From positions 1-61,941 of the IMG/VR virus record IMGVR_UViG_3300033144_000144: 61,941 bases of DNA. One strand, written 5' to 3'. Source of the stretch: a virus. The position numbers and the translations under genes are program-made. Positions 20,752 to 31,595 of the stretch are shown piece by piece; the stretch's first letter is position 1, and every line of letters starts with the position of its first letter. The notes under the pieces were generated by a model. That model saw only the letters and a program-made list of their open reading frames with translations. It made no database searches and had not been told where the DNA came from.

Positions 20752-23700
20752 TTAATTATTAAATGCTTCGTCTAAGGCTTGTTGTCTCATTTGTTTTTCT
20801 TGTTGCTTAAACTCTTTCATCATCTCATTATACTCTTGCATCTCAGGAGAATTATTGAACTCATCTATCTGATCCATTGCATCAGGAAAGTATTTTCTCA
20901 TTTCAGTCTTATTTAACTTTTTTGGCTTCGGCTTCTTCTCTGGCTTACCTTCAATTACATAGTCCGAATAATTAAACATTCGCAAGAACACTTCTTTAGG
21001 ATCACCTCCACTGTTTATAATCTTCTGCATATTCATTCTCATCCTATCTAAAGTTTTAAGAGGTAGGGATGCAATGTTTCCTGGCACACCCAGTACAGCA
21101 GTAAGAGGTAGTAAAGCAAAGTACGCTTGTTTCTCTGCCTCTGCTTGTTTAGCTGGATCTTTTAAATTCTGAGCCTTAACAAGTTTATCATAGAAGTCTG
21201 TAAACAAATCAAATATTGGGAATTGTTTAGTGTCTTTCCACCAAGGCTTACCTTGTGCAACATCAGCTGTTTGTTCTAAGATTTGTCCAACAACAAAGAT
21301 TGAGTTAAACACACTAAGTATAGATGCTCTTAACATATCTTCTTTGTCCTCATCATCCCAATCTGTAACAGGGAATCCTGAACCAGCCCATTGGAATATC
21401 ATTGGCATAGCAAATTGATAAACCATAATTGTTCTTAGGTTTTGTTGCCATGTTCCTTTTCCTGAACCATCAACAATGTTTCTACCTAACTCTCTATATC
21501 CTCCAAAGATTTGTCTGAAGTATGCTTTAGGTGCAGACATAAACATATTAAACAACTGAATGTAACCACCAGCATTTTGCAATGCATCTTTGTCTTGCTT
21601 GTCTGAAGACTGCTGAACTTCTTTTGTTTGTTCTTCAAACTTTATCATAGCTTTTTTCTTAGCAGCTTCAGGACTCATACCTTCTTTCTGGTATTTGTTT
21701 TTCAGATAAACATAGTTGGGAATACCACCTAAAAATATAGCTTGTTTATCACCAGCTTTAATTGGTGACATAAGAAGTCGAGTAATCTTATCTCCTTTAT
21801 TTCCAGGAGTATAAGTTTCCATCTGCTTCTCTCCATACGACTCAATAGTCTTACTAATCTGTTCCCAGTATCGGTACTTAATATATACTGACTCTTCCGA
21901 TATTTCTTGCCACGCTTTTTTAAATTCAGAAACACCCATCGTACTGGCTGTCTTAATCCAATTACGGTAACCAATATAGTTTCCATATGTAGCAATAGAT
22001 GTAAGCTGTTTTAAATAAACAGTTAGTCCAGCTCCTAACTTCTGTACAATAAATACATTGTTGGCTCTGTTAACTCTTTGAACCATAGCATCAGATTGAT
22101 TAGCACCTCTTTTAGCTGTAGCCATCAATGCGTTTCTAACAGTGTCATATACTCCTTTACCATGTATGTTTACAATAGTATTAGCAATATCTTTATTGAA
22201 GAACACTTTAGATATATCATTCATATTCTCACCGTAAGCAGCAAAGTGTTCCATATCTTTTATATATGTATCAATTGCAGTGAACGCATCAACAGGCATA
22301 ATAGCTTTGTTGTTCTTCCTGGTTAACTTAGTAGAGTTACCAATCACATTCATACTCATTTGAGATGTACCTTGATCTGACAATAAAGAAAGAGGATCAT
22401 ACTTCTCCATCTCAACTTTATCACCAACACTTAACTGTCTAAATGTTCTACCAGAATAACTATCTCGTTGAGGTAAATCAGTATTATATAATCTTCTATA
22501 TACTTTATTATACTTCTCATATAAAGTTGGAAGCATTTCTTCTACTTGCCATCTACCCATTTCTAAAAGGTCAGAATAGTTTTCTTCAAAATACTTACTT
22601 AAACCATCCATAATTTCAGCATAGTTATCTCCTAATGAAGTTTCAAAACCAGCATGAGTGTCAGGTTGTTTGTATTGGAAGTATAGATATTGTAATTGAA
22701 GTGGAGTCAATCCAGAAAATGGAATGTTTTCTCTTATGGTTTTATTTAAGTTCTCCTTGTTCTTTGAAGTTGGATCATTATCAAACTTCTTTTGAGCTTC
22801 TTGAACTTCTTGAGGATTCTTAAATAAATTACCATCTTCAATTTGAGTAAAGTCTAATTGCTTTCTATACTGTTTTATCTTCTTTAAATAGTCTGGCCCT
22901 AAATACTCTCTACTCTTTTCTGTAATGAGTTGATCAAGAGCCATAATACTTTCTTTATACATACGAGTAGACTCATTTACTTTACGATAAACAAAGTCTT
23001 TTATAAAGCCATCACCAAATACTTCGCCTGGAAGTCTATCTAAAGTTTCTGATAACTGGCTCAAACCAAGAGTACCTTCCTTCAAGAAACTACTAATGTT
23101 GTTTCCAATATTTTGGAAGTATTTTTTAATACGGTTTCTACCATAGTCAGATGCCTTTTCATCCGCTCTTCTTTTTATTTCTTTTCTAACCTCCTCTAAA
23201 ACTTCTGGATCACTAAAGTCTCTGGACTCTTTCTGACCAGTTAATGCTTGATAAAACTTAGATGTGTTTTCAGCATACTTTTTAGATCTTCGAGCAGCTG
23301 CATCTTTAAAGTTATTACGACCAGTTGTAACTAATGATTTTAGATTTTCATAAACCTCAGCTAACTGATCAGCTTTTCGAGGATTGTTATCCTCCATTAA
23401 CTTAGAGTTGTTAATACCTAAAGCAATATTTAAAACTAACATTTGAGTTTCCTCTTCAGGTGTCAATGTAGTTTTCTCATTAAGTTTATTTATTTCTGTA
23501 ATGATATTAGTTTGCTCTGCGATAATATCATCTTTTATTTCAGCACCTTTATATAGTTTCTCTTTTATTTTTTCTACTATCTTTCTGGTCTGCATGTCTA
23601 TCTTGACACCTCGCTTTACACCACCTATGTTTACTTCAAACTCTTTACTCAGAATTTTATCTATAAGTTTATTTAAAGTAGAAACATTTTTGGTAGCAGC

Positions 23701-26700
23701 CATTTCCTCAATCTTACCGATTAAGTTTCTTAGATTACCCTTCAACCATTTTGGTTCGGCTTCCTGGATAGTTCTAAGTAAAGATCTAACCTCTCCTTTG
23801 GTGTAATCACCTTTAGGCATGATCTCTCTTATAGCTCTTTGCAATTGTCTTTTAATATCACGAATCTCTCTCGCCCCTCTTTTCTTTTGGCGAATAAGTT
23901 TCTTAAGATTACTTATAGTTTTACTAACATCCTTAACTGCTCTACCACCCAACGCTTCTTGCATTTCAACCTCAAGCTGTTGTTGTAAAGTAGACTGTTC
24001 TTTTTTAGAGACAACACCTTCAGTAGATTCTTGATAAGGCTTAAGAGTTTTCATAAACTCTATAGACTCATTAATAATATCTGCTATGCTTCTCTGTTTT
24101 TTCTTAGGAAGTTTATTATTCTTTTTAATTAAAGCATCAAACTTTCTTTTAGTTGCTTCAAAAAGTTTTCTCCCTACATTCATACCTCCTGGAACATTAC
24201 CAAATACTGGAGGGATAGAATCAAATAAATCTAAATCTATTTTTAATAGATCTTTAATCTCTTTTACTTTAAGTTTCTTACCGTCTTTCTTTTTGTATTC
24301 GTTTCTTAAAAAGTATTCTATCTCGCTATTTTCAAAACCAGCTTGACGAGCTAACTTAATTATATCAATAGGGTTATCAAACTTATTGAAAGTCTTTTGC
24401 CATCGTTGTCTACCGTACTGATTCTTTCTTTGAGATGGGAATTTAACCATGCTTCCACCTTGAGATCTTGGTCTGGTGTAAAAAGCATAACCTGTTAATC
24501 TACCTCTGTCATATCCTTCTTGAGAATACAATGCTTCTAATGTATACCCAAGCTCCTCAGCTTTTCTTCGTAGAGCTTGAGGGTTAAATAATGTAGCTGG
24601 GAAAAAGTTATTTTGTTTTAAACCATATTGGTTACCCAACTTAAACAACATGTCTTTACGACTTGCTTGTTTTTGTTCTCTAACTGCAACTGATTCTTTA
24701 TCTTGAGTAGTTTCCGTTTGTGTTTCACCAGATTTTACTTTACCAGTTACTACACTAACATTTCTTACAGCATATGCTTTACCAGAAGATTGAACCAAAA
24801 CATCACCACCTGGTTGTCTATTCTTAAATAAATGAAGGATAGGTTTACCCCCACCTTTTAACGCTATATGAAATGGGTAGCTTGGATGAGAGTCTTCTCT
24901 TACCTCTACCTCACCATCAACTTCTATTGCGGCATAAACATCTCCTACATTTAAACCTTTGGTTAGTTTTTCAGCTGCCATCTTAGCAACTAAATCAACC
25001 AGTGACTGAGAGCCTGGCCCTCTAACTCCAGCTGGAGTATTACCTACACCAACATTTTTCTGAATATCTCCACCTAAAAATTCAGCAATAGCTGCTTGAC
25101 TTTCTTTAGGTAAATTCTTAGCTATAGTAGCTACAATATCTTTTACTACAAATCCTCTCTTCTCAAATGTACTTGTGTTTGGATCAGTGAAATATTTTTT
25201 TATGTCAGCTTTTAAATCTTTAGCACTTTGTCTTAAATTAATTTCACCTTTTGCTTTTCTTACCGCAGAAGATACTGCTGATCTAAATAATGATGGACTA
25301 ATTAATTTATTATCCAACATAGTATTAAGTATAGCTAATGTAGAGTTAACTCCTGACGCACTACTAACTAACTTAGCATCAGTACCTTTAGTTAAAACCA
25401 AATACGCTTTGCCATCATTTGTTTTTATTTGTTTGTTTAAAGCATTGGCTATGGTATTTGCAGTTCCTTTTTTACCAGAAGCCCAAACATCTCCAAACTT
25501 AGTTACAAAGAATACACCACCTTCACCCTCAAATATAACCTTATTGTTATACTTTATTTCACCAGCCAACATATCATCAGGAGCAGTGATTGTAACATCC
25601 TTACCTTCCATGAAAGATGTATCCATAGGTTCTTTAATCAAACCTTTCTTAATCATCTCAGCCACACTATCTTGTTGTGTATATGTAACTTCAAACCCAC
25701 CAACCTTTTGCTCTCTTAAAGCAGCAGCTGGGTTCTTTACTTTTTGCCCTCCTTCTATTTGTTCTATATCACCCTCTTGGATTTCTTCTCCAGTGGTAAC
25801 CTTAGATGCAATAGTGTTTAGTAAATCAATAACAGCTTGATCATCAGCAGTTATATCATTAATTTTAATACCGAACTTTTTAGCAACCTTTTCTATCCAT
25901 CTACGAACCACACTCTTTTGAGGAACAGTTAACTGAGAATAGTTTGCAGATAACTGACCTATAATTTCAGCTAACTTCTCTTCGTTCTGAATATTTTCTT
26001 CATAAGATTCTGCGAAGTTATCAATCTTCTTTTTTAACGGACTGTTCTTATCAAGTGTTTTACTTACGGACTGCATCATTGCCTTAGTAACACGCTGAGT
26101 TTCTAAGTCAGTTCCTAATTTACTTAACAAGATAGCATGAAACGCTTCGTGTGCTACTGTAGAATTAGTTGCGTCCTGAAGATTAATATGAATAGTATTA
26201 TCAAAGAAAGTACCTCTACCTCTTGAACCTGTTGCTTTGGTAAAATCGTCTGCACTTTCATGCATAATGATTTTAATATTAGGCACTACTTTCTTAAGGG
26301 CTTTAGATGCGAGGTCTACCCTACGCATTATACTATCCTTTAACGGATTCTGTTCAGTAACTGGGGACTTAGATTTGTTAATAGAAACAACATCATCAAC
26401 CTCCTCTAATTGTTCACGAGGTATAGGTTCTTTGGTTTGCTCTTGAGAGTCTTCTTGTTCTTGTTGAACCAACTCTTTTATTTGATCAGACCTTTCTTCT
26501 ATTGTTACTTCCGTTTCCGCATCCTGGGTACTACTGGTCTCACCTTCTTGCCCACCCTCTTGGGTAATCTCAATGTTGGTGTTTCCATCTCCCACTTCCT
26601 GGCTACTGTCGGTAGATTCTTGTACATCCACCTTCTCTGTGCTTGACTCTTGAATGGCATCTTCTTTGGTTTTAGTTTCTTTTAAATCAACTGATCCTTC

Positions 26701-29433
26701 TTCTGATGTACCTATTTTAGACAACTGCTCTTTAATTTTATTTACAGTTTCTTGTTTAGCTTTATAAGTACCAAGGTCAGGATCAAGACCTTCCATTTCG
26801 TTTTCTATTTTATTCTTCAAGAAGACTAATCCTAAAGCCTTCTTTGTTTGGTTTTCATTTAACTGATTATCCTTAGATATAGTTTGTGCTGCACCAGAAA
26901 GCATTTCGAAGTTCATCATCTCCTGTTCTGCTTGTGCTTTAGTTAGTTCTTTATTAGCAACCTTTATATCTAACTGAGATCTAAATGCTTCTACAGTTAC
27001 TTCGTCATTACGAATCTGATTAAATAAAGTTACTAACTCATCAGACACACCCTCTATATCTCCCTTACTAAACGCAGTGGTAAGTGCACCAGGTGTCCCT
27101 AAAACAAAACCACCAACAGCTTCAGCTAAGGATGCTCTAACTACTTGATCAGCAAACTCTTCCGACCACATCTCTGGAGTTTTAAACATGTCTTTTTCAT
27201 ACATGTCATTCCAGACATTCTTCATTGATATCTCTGCAATTTGTTGTAGACCACCTGTCTCTGCTTCTGCCAAGGTAGCACCAGCTACTCTAAATACACC
27301 TTGAGAAATTTTGTTCTGAACTACTTTATTCAAAGCCGCTCTAAACATAGAAGGAGTTGCTCCTTTAGGTAGCATTTTAGTAACCTGGCCCATTAGACCA
27401 GAGATAATTGTTTTATTAGTAGCTATGTTTCTTAAACCATATCTTTCTAATACAGCTGTTGTCATAGCTAATGGAAGTATGATAGCTTTCTTTTCTGTCT
27501 CTGTAACTTGTGCAAAGTCTGGATCGTTCTCCATCTCTTCCATCAAAGCATCTGTTTGCAGTAAACTAAACCCTACTGTTTGAGCTACTGCACCTCTATT
27601 GGTAATATAGTTTTTAAAACTTTGCTGAAGTTTTTTAACCACACCCTTTACTTGTTGTTGAGATGCTTTAGATTTACCTCTACCAAGAAGACCTAACATA
27701 ATAGATGGGCCTGATTGAGCTAAACCAAATAGCCCTTCATATATAAATGAACGCTCTTTCATGTCTGCCATCAACTCATCAGATACACCTTCAGCTGCGG
27801 CAAAGTTCAGCATGTTTCTTACAAACTCCTTTTGAGGGTTTTTAGTTTCCTTAACCTCACGATCTAACACAAGTCTTCTTAACTTGTCATCTATTGATTT
27901 ATCAAAAATATCTACAGGAACTTCTTCATACCCACCTTTACCAAGAATACCTCCGTCCTTCTTCCACATCAACATGTCACCATCTGCATTTAAAATTCTA
28001 CTGGTGTCATATCCTTGTGCTTGTAAGTCAGCCTTAACTTTTTCTTGATACTCTGCGTCTATCTCATCTCTGTTTAAAGATTGATACCATTTATTATAAA
28101 CAGCTTCATCCTCTATATTATCAGGCAGAACATACCCTAATTCTTTAGCAACCTCTATGTATCTATCTTTCTTTTCTTCAGTACTCATACCGAAGTCCTC
28201 ATCAATCTTTTGGGCTATACCATAGAAGGTGTCAACAAGTCCACCCCAACCAGCAGCTAAAGGTTTAGTGATACCTCTTGTAACGAATTCATTATACATT
28301 CCTTTTACAACAGCACTAACAGGGTTTCCTATCTCCTCTTTCATTAAGGTGTAATCACCAACAGCTGAGTTTATTTGAGCTTCATAAGATTGAAAATCTT
28401 TAAACTCATTTTGTAGCTGAACCTTTATTGTGTTAAGAGATTGTTTATCTTTAAGTAACTGATTGTATTGAGCTACTTGTTCAGGGTTTAATTCAGGAAG
28501 TGTAGCTAACGCATCTATCTTTGCATCAACAGCTGTGTTATTACTTAAATAACTTTTGTACCTCTCAGTAAGTGTAGCCGCTTTTTGTTTGACATTCTTG
28601 ATGTCAGCCATCATAGCTGCTGAACTAAAATATTTTTTTCTACTCTGGTCGTATTCGTCTATCAGTAAATCCATTTCAGGAGTTACTATTTTATTCTTTT
28701 CTAAAAAGTTTTTTAATTCTTGAGCCTTCTCTTCACTACGAAAACCAAAGTTAGGATCTAAGTTTACTATTAACTTTTCTCCATTCTCAGCCTCAACGAC
28801 CATGCTATCCCCAATACCTCTTTCAGTAAATTCAAAACCATAATCTTTAAAATGATATTTCATTTTAGCAACTACTTCCTCCTCTTCTCTCTCTATCATT
28901 TCACCAGTTATGTAGGCTAATGATCTTTCAAAAGGAGATGCGTTTGCATCATACTCTACAGTGGCATCTACACCACGCTCCAAAGGATCGTATTGTACAT
29001 CTTCTGTAATAGTCTGGTCTTCTACAATCTCTTCCCCTTCAGGAGTATCTTGTATAGACTCACTATCAAACTGAGAAGTAACAACATCTTCTGTAGCTTC
29101 AGGAGTATCTTGATTATTATCTAATGGGTTTGTTGGATCTGAAGACTCCGATGAGCCAGGTACTTCCTCTTGAACTTGAGTATTTGATTCCGTAAGCTCC
29201 TCTTCTCCAGTAGGTTGAGCAATGTCTTTTTTTTTTACTTTCACCATCCACTGTTCGAATGGTTCTCTTTCCTCAAAAGTATTATCAGTGGAGGCAATCC
29301 ACTCATACAGTTCTTTAGAATATTCTTTATCCTGTCCAACCTTTACAGACCACTCTTCAAAAGGTTCTCTTTCTGCAAATGTAGGATCTGTTTCTGAAAT
29401 CCAATCGTATAATAATTGTGGGTAATCTTCCAT
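20752..29433 (-). CDS. Giant internal virion (ejection) protein with zincin protease motif
   Basis: 2893 residues. The N-terminus carries two tandem 34-residue repeats (4-32 and 38-66) with the pattern LYxWI-STDxTFxEREPFExW. Residues about 70-170 are acidic and low-complexity. Around residue 1095 the sequence VAHEAFHAILL has the HExxH of a zinc metallopeptidase, with EEKLAEIIGQL downstream as a possible third ligand. Long coiled coils follow. Giant multidomain proteins at this position in podoviruses are packed in the head and injected with the DNA. That, and a protease role in the cell envelope or host, is inference. There is no frameshift or stop along 8.7 kb. Confidence 0.85.
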   Translation of the reverse strand: MEDYPQLLYDWISETDPTFAEREPFEEWSVKVGQDKEYSKELYEWIASTDNTFEEREPFEQWMVKVKKKDIAQPTGEEELTESNTQVQEEVPGSSESSDPTNPLDNNQDTPEATEDVVTSQFDSESIQDTPEGEEIVEDQTITEDVQYDPLERGVDATVEYDANASPFERSLAYITGEMIEREEEEVVAKMKYHFKDYGFEFTERGIGDSMVVEAENGEKLIVNLDPNFGFRSEEKAQELKNFLEKNKIVTPEMDLLIDEYDQSRKKYFSSAAMMADIKNVKQKAATLTERYKSYLSNNTAVDAKIDALATLPELNPEQVAQYNQLLKDKQSLNTIKVQLQNEFKDFQSYEAQINSAVGDYTLMKEEIGNPVSAVVKGMYNEFVTRGITKPLAAGWGGLVDTFYGIAQKIDEDFGMSTEEKKDRYIEVAKELGYVLPDNIEDEAVYNKWYQSLNRDEIDAEYQEKVKADLQAQGYDTSRILNADGDMLMWKKDGGILGKGGYEEVPVDIFDKSIDDKLRRLVLDREVKETKNPQKEFVRNMLNFAAAEGVSDELMADMKERSFIYEGLFGLAQSGPSIMLGLLGRGKSKASQQQVKGVVKKLQQSFKNYITNRGAVAQTVGFSLLQTDALMEEMENDPDFAQVTETEKKAIILPLAMTTAVLERYGLRNIATNKTIISGLMGQVTKMLPKGATPSMFRAALNKVVQNKISQGVFRVAGATLAEAETGGLQQIAEISMKNVWNDMYEKDMFKTPEMWSEEFADQVVRASLAEAVGGFVLGTPGALTTAFSKGDIEGVSDELVTLFNQIRNDEVTVEAFRSQLDIKVANKELTKAQAEQEMMNFEMLSGAAQTISKDNQLNENQTKKALGLVFLKNKIENEMEGLDPDLGTYKAKQETVNKIKEQLSKIGTSEEGSVDLKETKTKEDAIQESSTEKVDVQESTDSSQEVGDGNTNIEITQEGGQEGETSSTQDAETEVTIEERSDQIKELVQQEQEDSQEQTKEPIPREQLEEVDDVVSINKSKSPVTEQNPLKDSIMRRVDLASKALKKVVPNIKIIMHESADDFTKATGSRGRGTFFDNTIHINLQDATNSTVAHEAFHAILLSKLGTDLETQRVTKAMMQSVSKTLDKNSPLKKKIDNFAESYEENIQNEEKLAEIIGQLSANYSQLTVPQKSVVRRWIEKVAKKFGIKINDITADDQAVIDLLNTIASKVTTGEEIQEGDIEQIEGGQKVKNPAAALREQKVGGFEVTYTQQDSVAEMIKKGLIKEPMDTSFMEGKDVTITAPDDMLAGEIKYNNKVIFEGEGGVFFVTKFGDVWASGKKGTANTIANALNKQIKTNDGKAYLVLTKGTDAKLVSSASGVNSTLAILNTMLDNKLISPSLFRSAVSSAVRKAKGEINLRQSAKDLKADIKKYFTDPNTSTFEKRGFVVKDIVATIAKNLPKESQAAIAEFLGGDIQKNVGVGNTPAGVRGPGSQSLVDLVAKMAAEKLTKGLNVGDVYAAIEVDGEVEVREDSHPSYPFHIALKGGGKPILHLFKNRQPGGDVLVQSSGKAYAVRNVSVVTGKVKSGETQTETTQDKESVAVREQKQASRKDMLFKLGNQYGLKQNNFFPATLFNPQALRRKAEELGYTLEALYSQEGYDRGRLTGYAFYTRPRSQGGSMVKFPSQRKNQYGRQRWQKTFNKFDNPIDIIKLARQAGFENSEIEYFLRNEYKKKDGKKLKVKEIKDLLKIDLDLFDSIPPVFGNVPGGMNVGRKLFEATKRKFDALIKKNNKLPKKKQRSIADIINESIEFMKTLKPYQESTEGVVSKKEQSTLQQQLEVEMQEALGGRAVKDVSKTISNLKKLIRQKKRGAREIRDIKRQLQRAIREIMPKGDYTKGEVRSLLRTIQEAEPKWLKGNLRNLIGKIEEMAATKNVSTLNKLIDKILSKEFEVNIGGVKRGVKIDMQTRKIVEKIKEKLYKGAEIKDDIIAEQTNIITEINKLNEKTTLTPEEETQMLVLNIALGINNSKLMEDNNPRKADQLAEVYENLKSLVTTGRNNFKDAAARRSKKYAENTSKFYQALTGQKESRDFSDPEVLEEVRKEIKRRADEKASDYGRNRIKKYFQNIGNNISSFLKEGTLGLSQLSETLDRLPGEVFGDGFIKDFVYRKVNESTRMYKESIMALDQLITEKSREYLGPDYLKKIKQYRKQLDFTQIEDGNLFKNPQEVQEAQKKFDNDPTSKNKENLNKTIRENIPFSGLTPLQLQYLYFQYKQPDTHAGFETSLGDNYAEIMDGLSKYFEENYSDLLEMGRWQVEEMLPTLYEKYNKVYRRLYNTDLPQRDSYSGRTFRQLSVGDKVEMEKYDPLSLLSDQGTSQMSMNVIGNSTKLTRKNNKAIMPVDAFTAIDTYIKDMEHFAAYGENMNDISKVFFNKDIANTIVNIHGKGVYDTVRNALMATAKRGANQSDAMVQRVNRANNVFIVQKLGAGLTVYLKQLTSIATYGNYIGYRNWIKTASTMGVSEFKKAWQEISEESVYIKYRYWEQISKTIESYGEKQMETYTPGNKGDKITRLLMSPIKAGDKQAIFLGGIPNYVYLKNKYQKEGMSPEAAKKKAMIKFEEQTKEVQQSSDKQDKDALQNAGGYIQLFNMFMSAPKAYFRQIFGGYRELGRNIVDGSGKGTWQQNLRTIMVYQFAMPMIFQWAGSGFPVTDWDDEDKEDMLRASILSVFNSIFVVGQILEQTADVAQGKPWWKDTKQFPIFDLFTDFYDKLVKAQNLKDPAKQAEAEKQAYFALLPLTAVLGVPGNIASLPLKTLDRMRMNMQKIINSGGDPKEVFLRMFNYSDYVIEGKPEKKPKPKKLNKTEMRKYFPDAMDQIDEFNNSPEMQEYNEMMKEFKQQEKQMRQQALDEAFNN

Positions 29434-31592
29434 TAAGATATTTGTTTAAAGGTTACATCAACTTTACTATAATCAACATGATAGTAATCACCAACTTTTA
29501 CTTGAGCGTCTGGAACTTCTTGTGCCATTACACCTTGATATACACCTGAGCCATAAGACTTCTTATCTCTATATTCAAAGGTATAAATATTATGACCGCT
29601 TTTAGAAACACCAATTTTATTTATATTGGTTTTTAATCTTCTGTCTGATGGAGCTTGATTGCCTGTCTTCTTTTTATTCCTTTGAGTCTTCTTATAGTTA
29701 TTGATTACTTTTTGAAGTTCACTTTGGAATTTTTGAGGTTCTTTCCTTGAATCAAACTCAATCCTTGTCTTATTACCGTCAATAGTAACTTCTACTGCGT
29801 TTTTGTCTCCAGTGCCTGTAAAAATGTCATCACTGTTTACACTATAATTAGTTGTCAGATCTTTCAATTCTTCAGCTAAAAGACTTGATGTTACAGTTGT
29901 ATATTCGTTTAATAGAAGCTCATCTGCACCTTCCATCTTAGCTATAGTATTAAATCTATCTGCTAATTTTACAGGAGATCCCTCTACCAATACCATTTTT
30001 GTTCCAAGGTTAGTATCTTTAATTACTTTATCACCAATACCTGTATAGTTAACTGTCTTACCTGAGCCGCCATAATCTTTTAATCCACCAGGATTAGCTT
30101 TGTTGTACTCTTTATATATTTGATCAGTTGAACCTTCTACTGGAGACATATATGACATTACTTCAGAGTTCATTAACTGTTGTGATCTTGGTATCTTTTT
30201 ACCATTAGAATCTAACTTAGGATTCCCTGAAGAATCTACTTCAAAACGAGCTACTTTTCTTGTGTCTCCATCTGCGTAAGTAATAACAATATTATTTGGA
30301 TCGCTGTTTCTATCTACTGGGTTATCTGCCAAAGGTTTTATTTTACCTTTATTTGATGCGTTATAAGAGTTTGCAAGTGTGGTAACACCAGCGTTAAAGT
30401 CTTCTTGATCACCTGATATAATTTGTTGTGCTTGATTTACATAACTAAAGTTATCTTGCTGTAATTTTTCATTACCAAGTGTAGTTGCTGACTTTTGTTG
30501 CCACTGGAAACTACTTTCTTTCATGTCTTCTTTTCGACCTAACTTAGCTTTCATACTTCTTACGAAGTAATCTTCAGCAGCCTTTTGTTGTCCTTCAGTA
30601 ATAGTTGGCTCTACGATAACACCGTTTTCTTTGTAGCCCATAACAATAATAGGATTCTGATCCTCCATACCTGGGTTAGCTGCATTCCATTCATCGAAGT
30701 CTTTTTGATCTCCACCTCTAAACTTCTCACCCTTACTATTAGTAACACCATTATCAGCAAGTACACTACCTGTAGAAAAAGGACTTGATGTTACTGCTTT
30801 AGCTTTATCTCTTAAATAAGTTTCAGCCTCTGGTGTCTGCATAAAGTCATCAATAGTAACAACCGCTCTTGCACTTCCGTCTTTACCCATAGTACTTGCA
30901 TTACCAGCTGTAATATAATCACCAAGTTCAGTGGCAGTAGTATTAACTATTTCACCTACATTTACATTATCAATCTCTTGCTTACTAATAGCAGTCATTC
31001 TATTGATACTAATCAAGTCATCTGGCCCATCAAGTAGGTTTCCATTTTCATCTATTCTACCAAAAGCTAAATTACCTGTTACTGGATTAGTAACTAACTG
31101 TAAGTTTTTAAGATTACCAAAAGCCTCCATACGCTCACCAAGGTATGCTTCAAGAGAACTACCCTCACCATCTTTTAATCTTTTAGTGTATCGAGCAAAG
31201 TCCGTATCCCAGCTCTTTGCATTTTTCTGAAACTGAGTAAACCCTGAGCTAATGTTTTGTTTTAGTTTTTGAAAGTCTTGAGGTCTTAATTCACCTCTTT
31301 TCATTTTTTGTTCTGCCTCATAAATTGCATTGGCTGCACCATTAGCTCCATCGATAGTCATATTCATGAGCGTTGGATTATCCATCGCATCAAGATTATT
31401 TAACTTATCTAAATTAGTTTTGGTATCAGCATCAATCTCGTCTTTTCTTTTTTGACGATCTTCAGCTACATCAGAAAAAGCTGTAGCAACTGACGAAAGT
31501 TGTTCTTGCCAATTTACATTCTGACTTGGATCAGGCTTTTCATAGACATTAAAGTCTATATTTCTTTTTGCTTTAGTAGGATCTACTGCCAT
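29433..31592 (-). CDS. Internal virion protein with C-terminal S74-type self-cleaving chaperone domain
   Basis: 719 residues, hydrophilic, largely helical and Asn/Asp-rich. The last about 71 residues start at Ser649 with SDRRLKTNI and continue GVYQGVMAQEVPDAQVKVGDYYHVDYSKVD. This is the peptidase S74 / intramolecular chaperone signature, in which the Ser-Asp-Arg-Arg-Leu-Lys motif marks the self-cleavage site and trimerisation. Such domains are usual on tail spikes. Here the protein lies among ejection-type genes. Its start shares the last base with the giant gene upstream in the list. Confidence 0.8.
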   Translation of the reverse strand: MAVDPTKAKRNIDFNVYEKPDPSQNVNWQEQLSSVATAFSDVAEDRQKRKDEIDADTKTNLDKLNNLDAMDNPTLMNMTIDGANGAANAIYEAEQKMKRGELRPQDFQKLKQNISSGFTQFQKNAKSWDTDFARYTKRLKDGEGSSLEAYLGERMEAFGNLKNLQLVTNPVTGNLAFGRIDENGNLLDGPDDLISINRMTAISKQEIDNVNVGEIVNTTATELGDYITAGNASTMGKDGSARAVVTIDDFMQTPEAETYLRDKAKAVTSSPFSTGSVLADNGVTNSKGEKFRGGDQKDFDEWNAANPGMEDQNPIIVMGYKENGVIVEPTITEGQQKAAEDYFVRSMKAKLGRKEDMKESSFQWQQKSATTLGNEKLQQDNFSYVNQAQQIISGDQEDFNAGVTTLANSYNASNKGKIKPLADNPVDRNSDPNNIVITYADGDTRKVARFEVDSSGNPKLDSNGKKIPRSQQLMNSEVMSYMSPVEGSTDQIYKEYNKANPGGLKDYGGSGKTVNYTGIGDKVIKDTNLGTKMVLVEGSPVKLADRFNTIAKMEGADELLLNEYTTVTSSLLAEELKDLTTNYSVNSDDIFTGTGDKNAVEVTIDGNKTRIEFDSRKEPQKFQSELQKVINNYKKTQRNKKKTGNQAPSDRRLKTNINKIGVSKSGHNIYTFEYRDKKSYGSGVYQGVMAQEVPDAQVKVGDYYHVDYSKVDVTFKQIS

Positions 31593-31595
31593 GTT

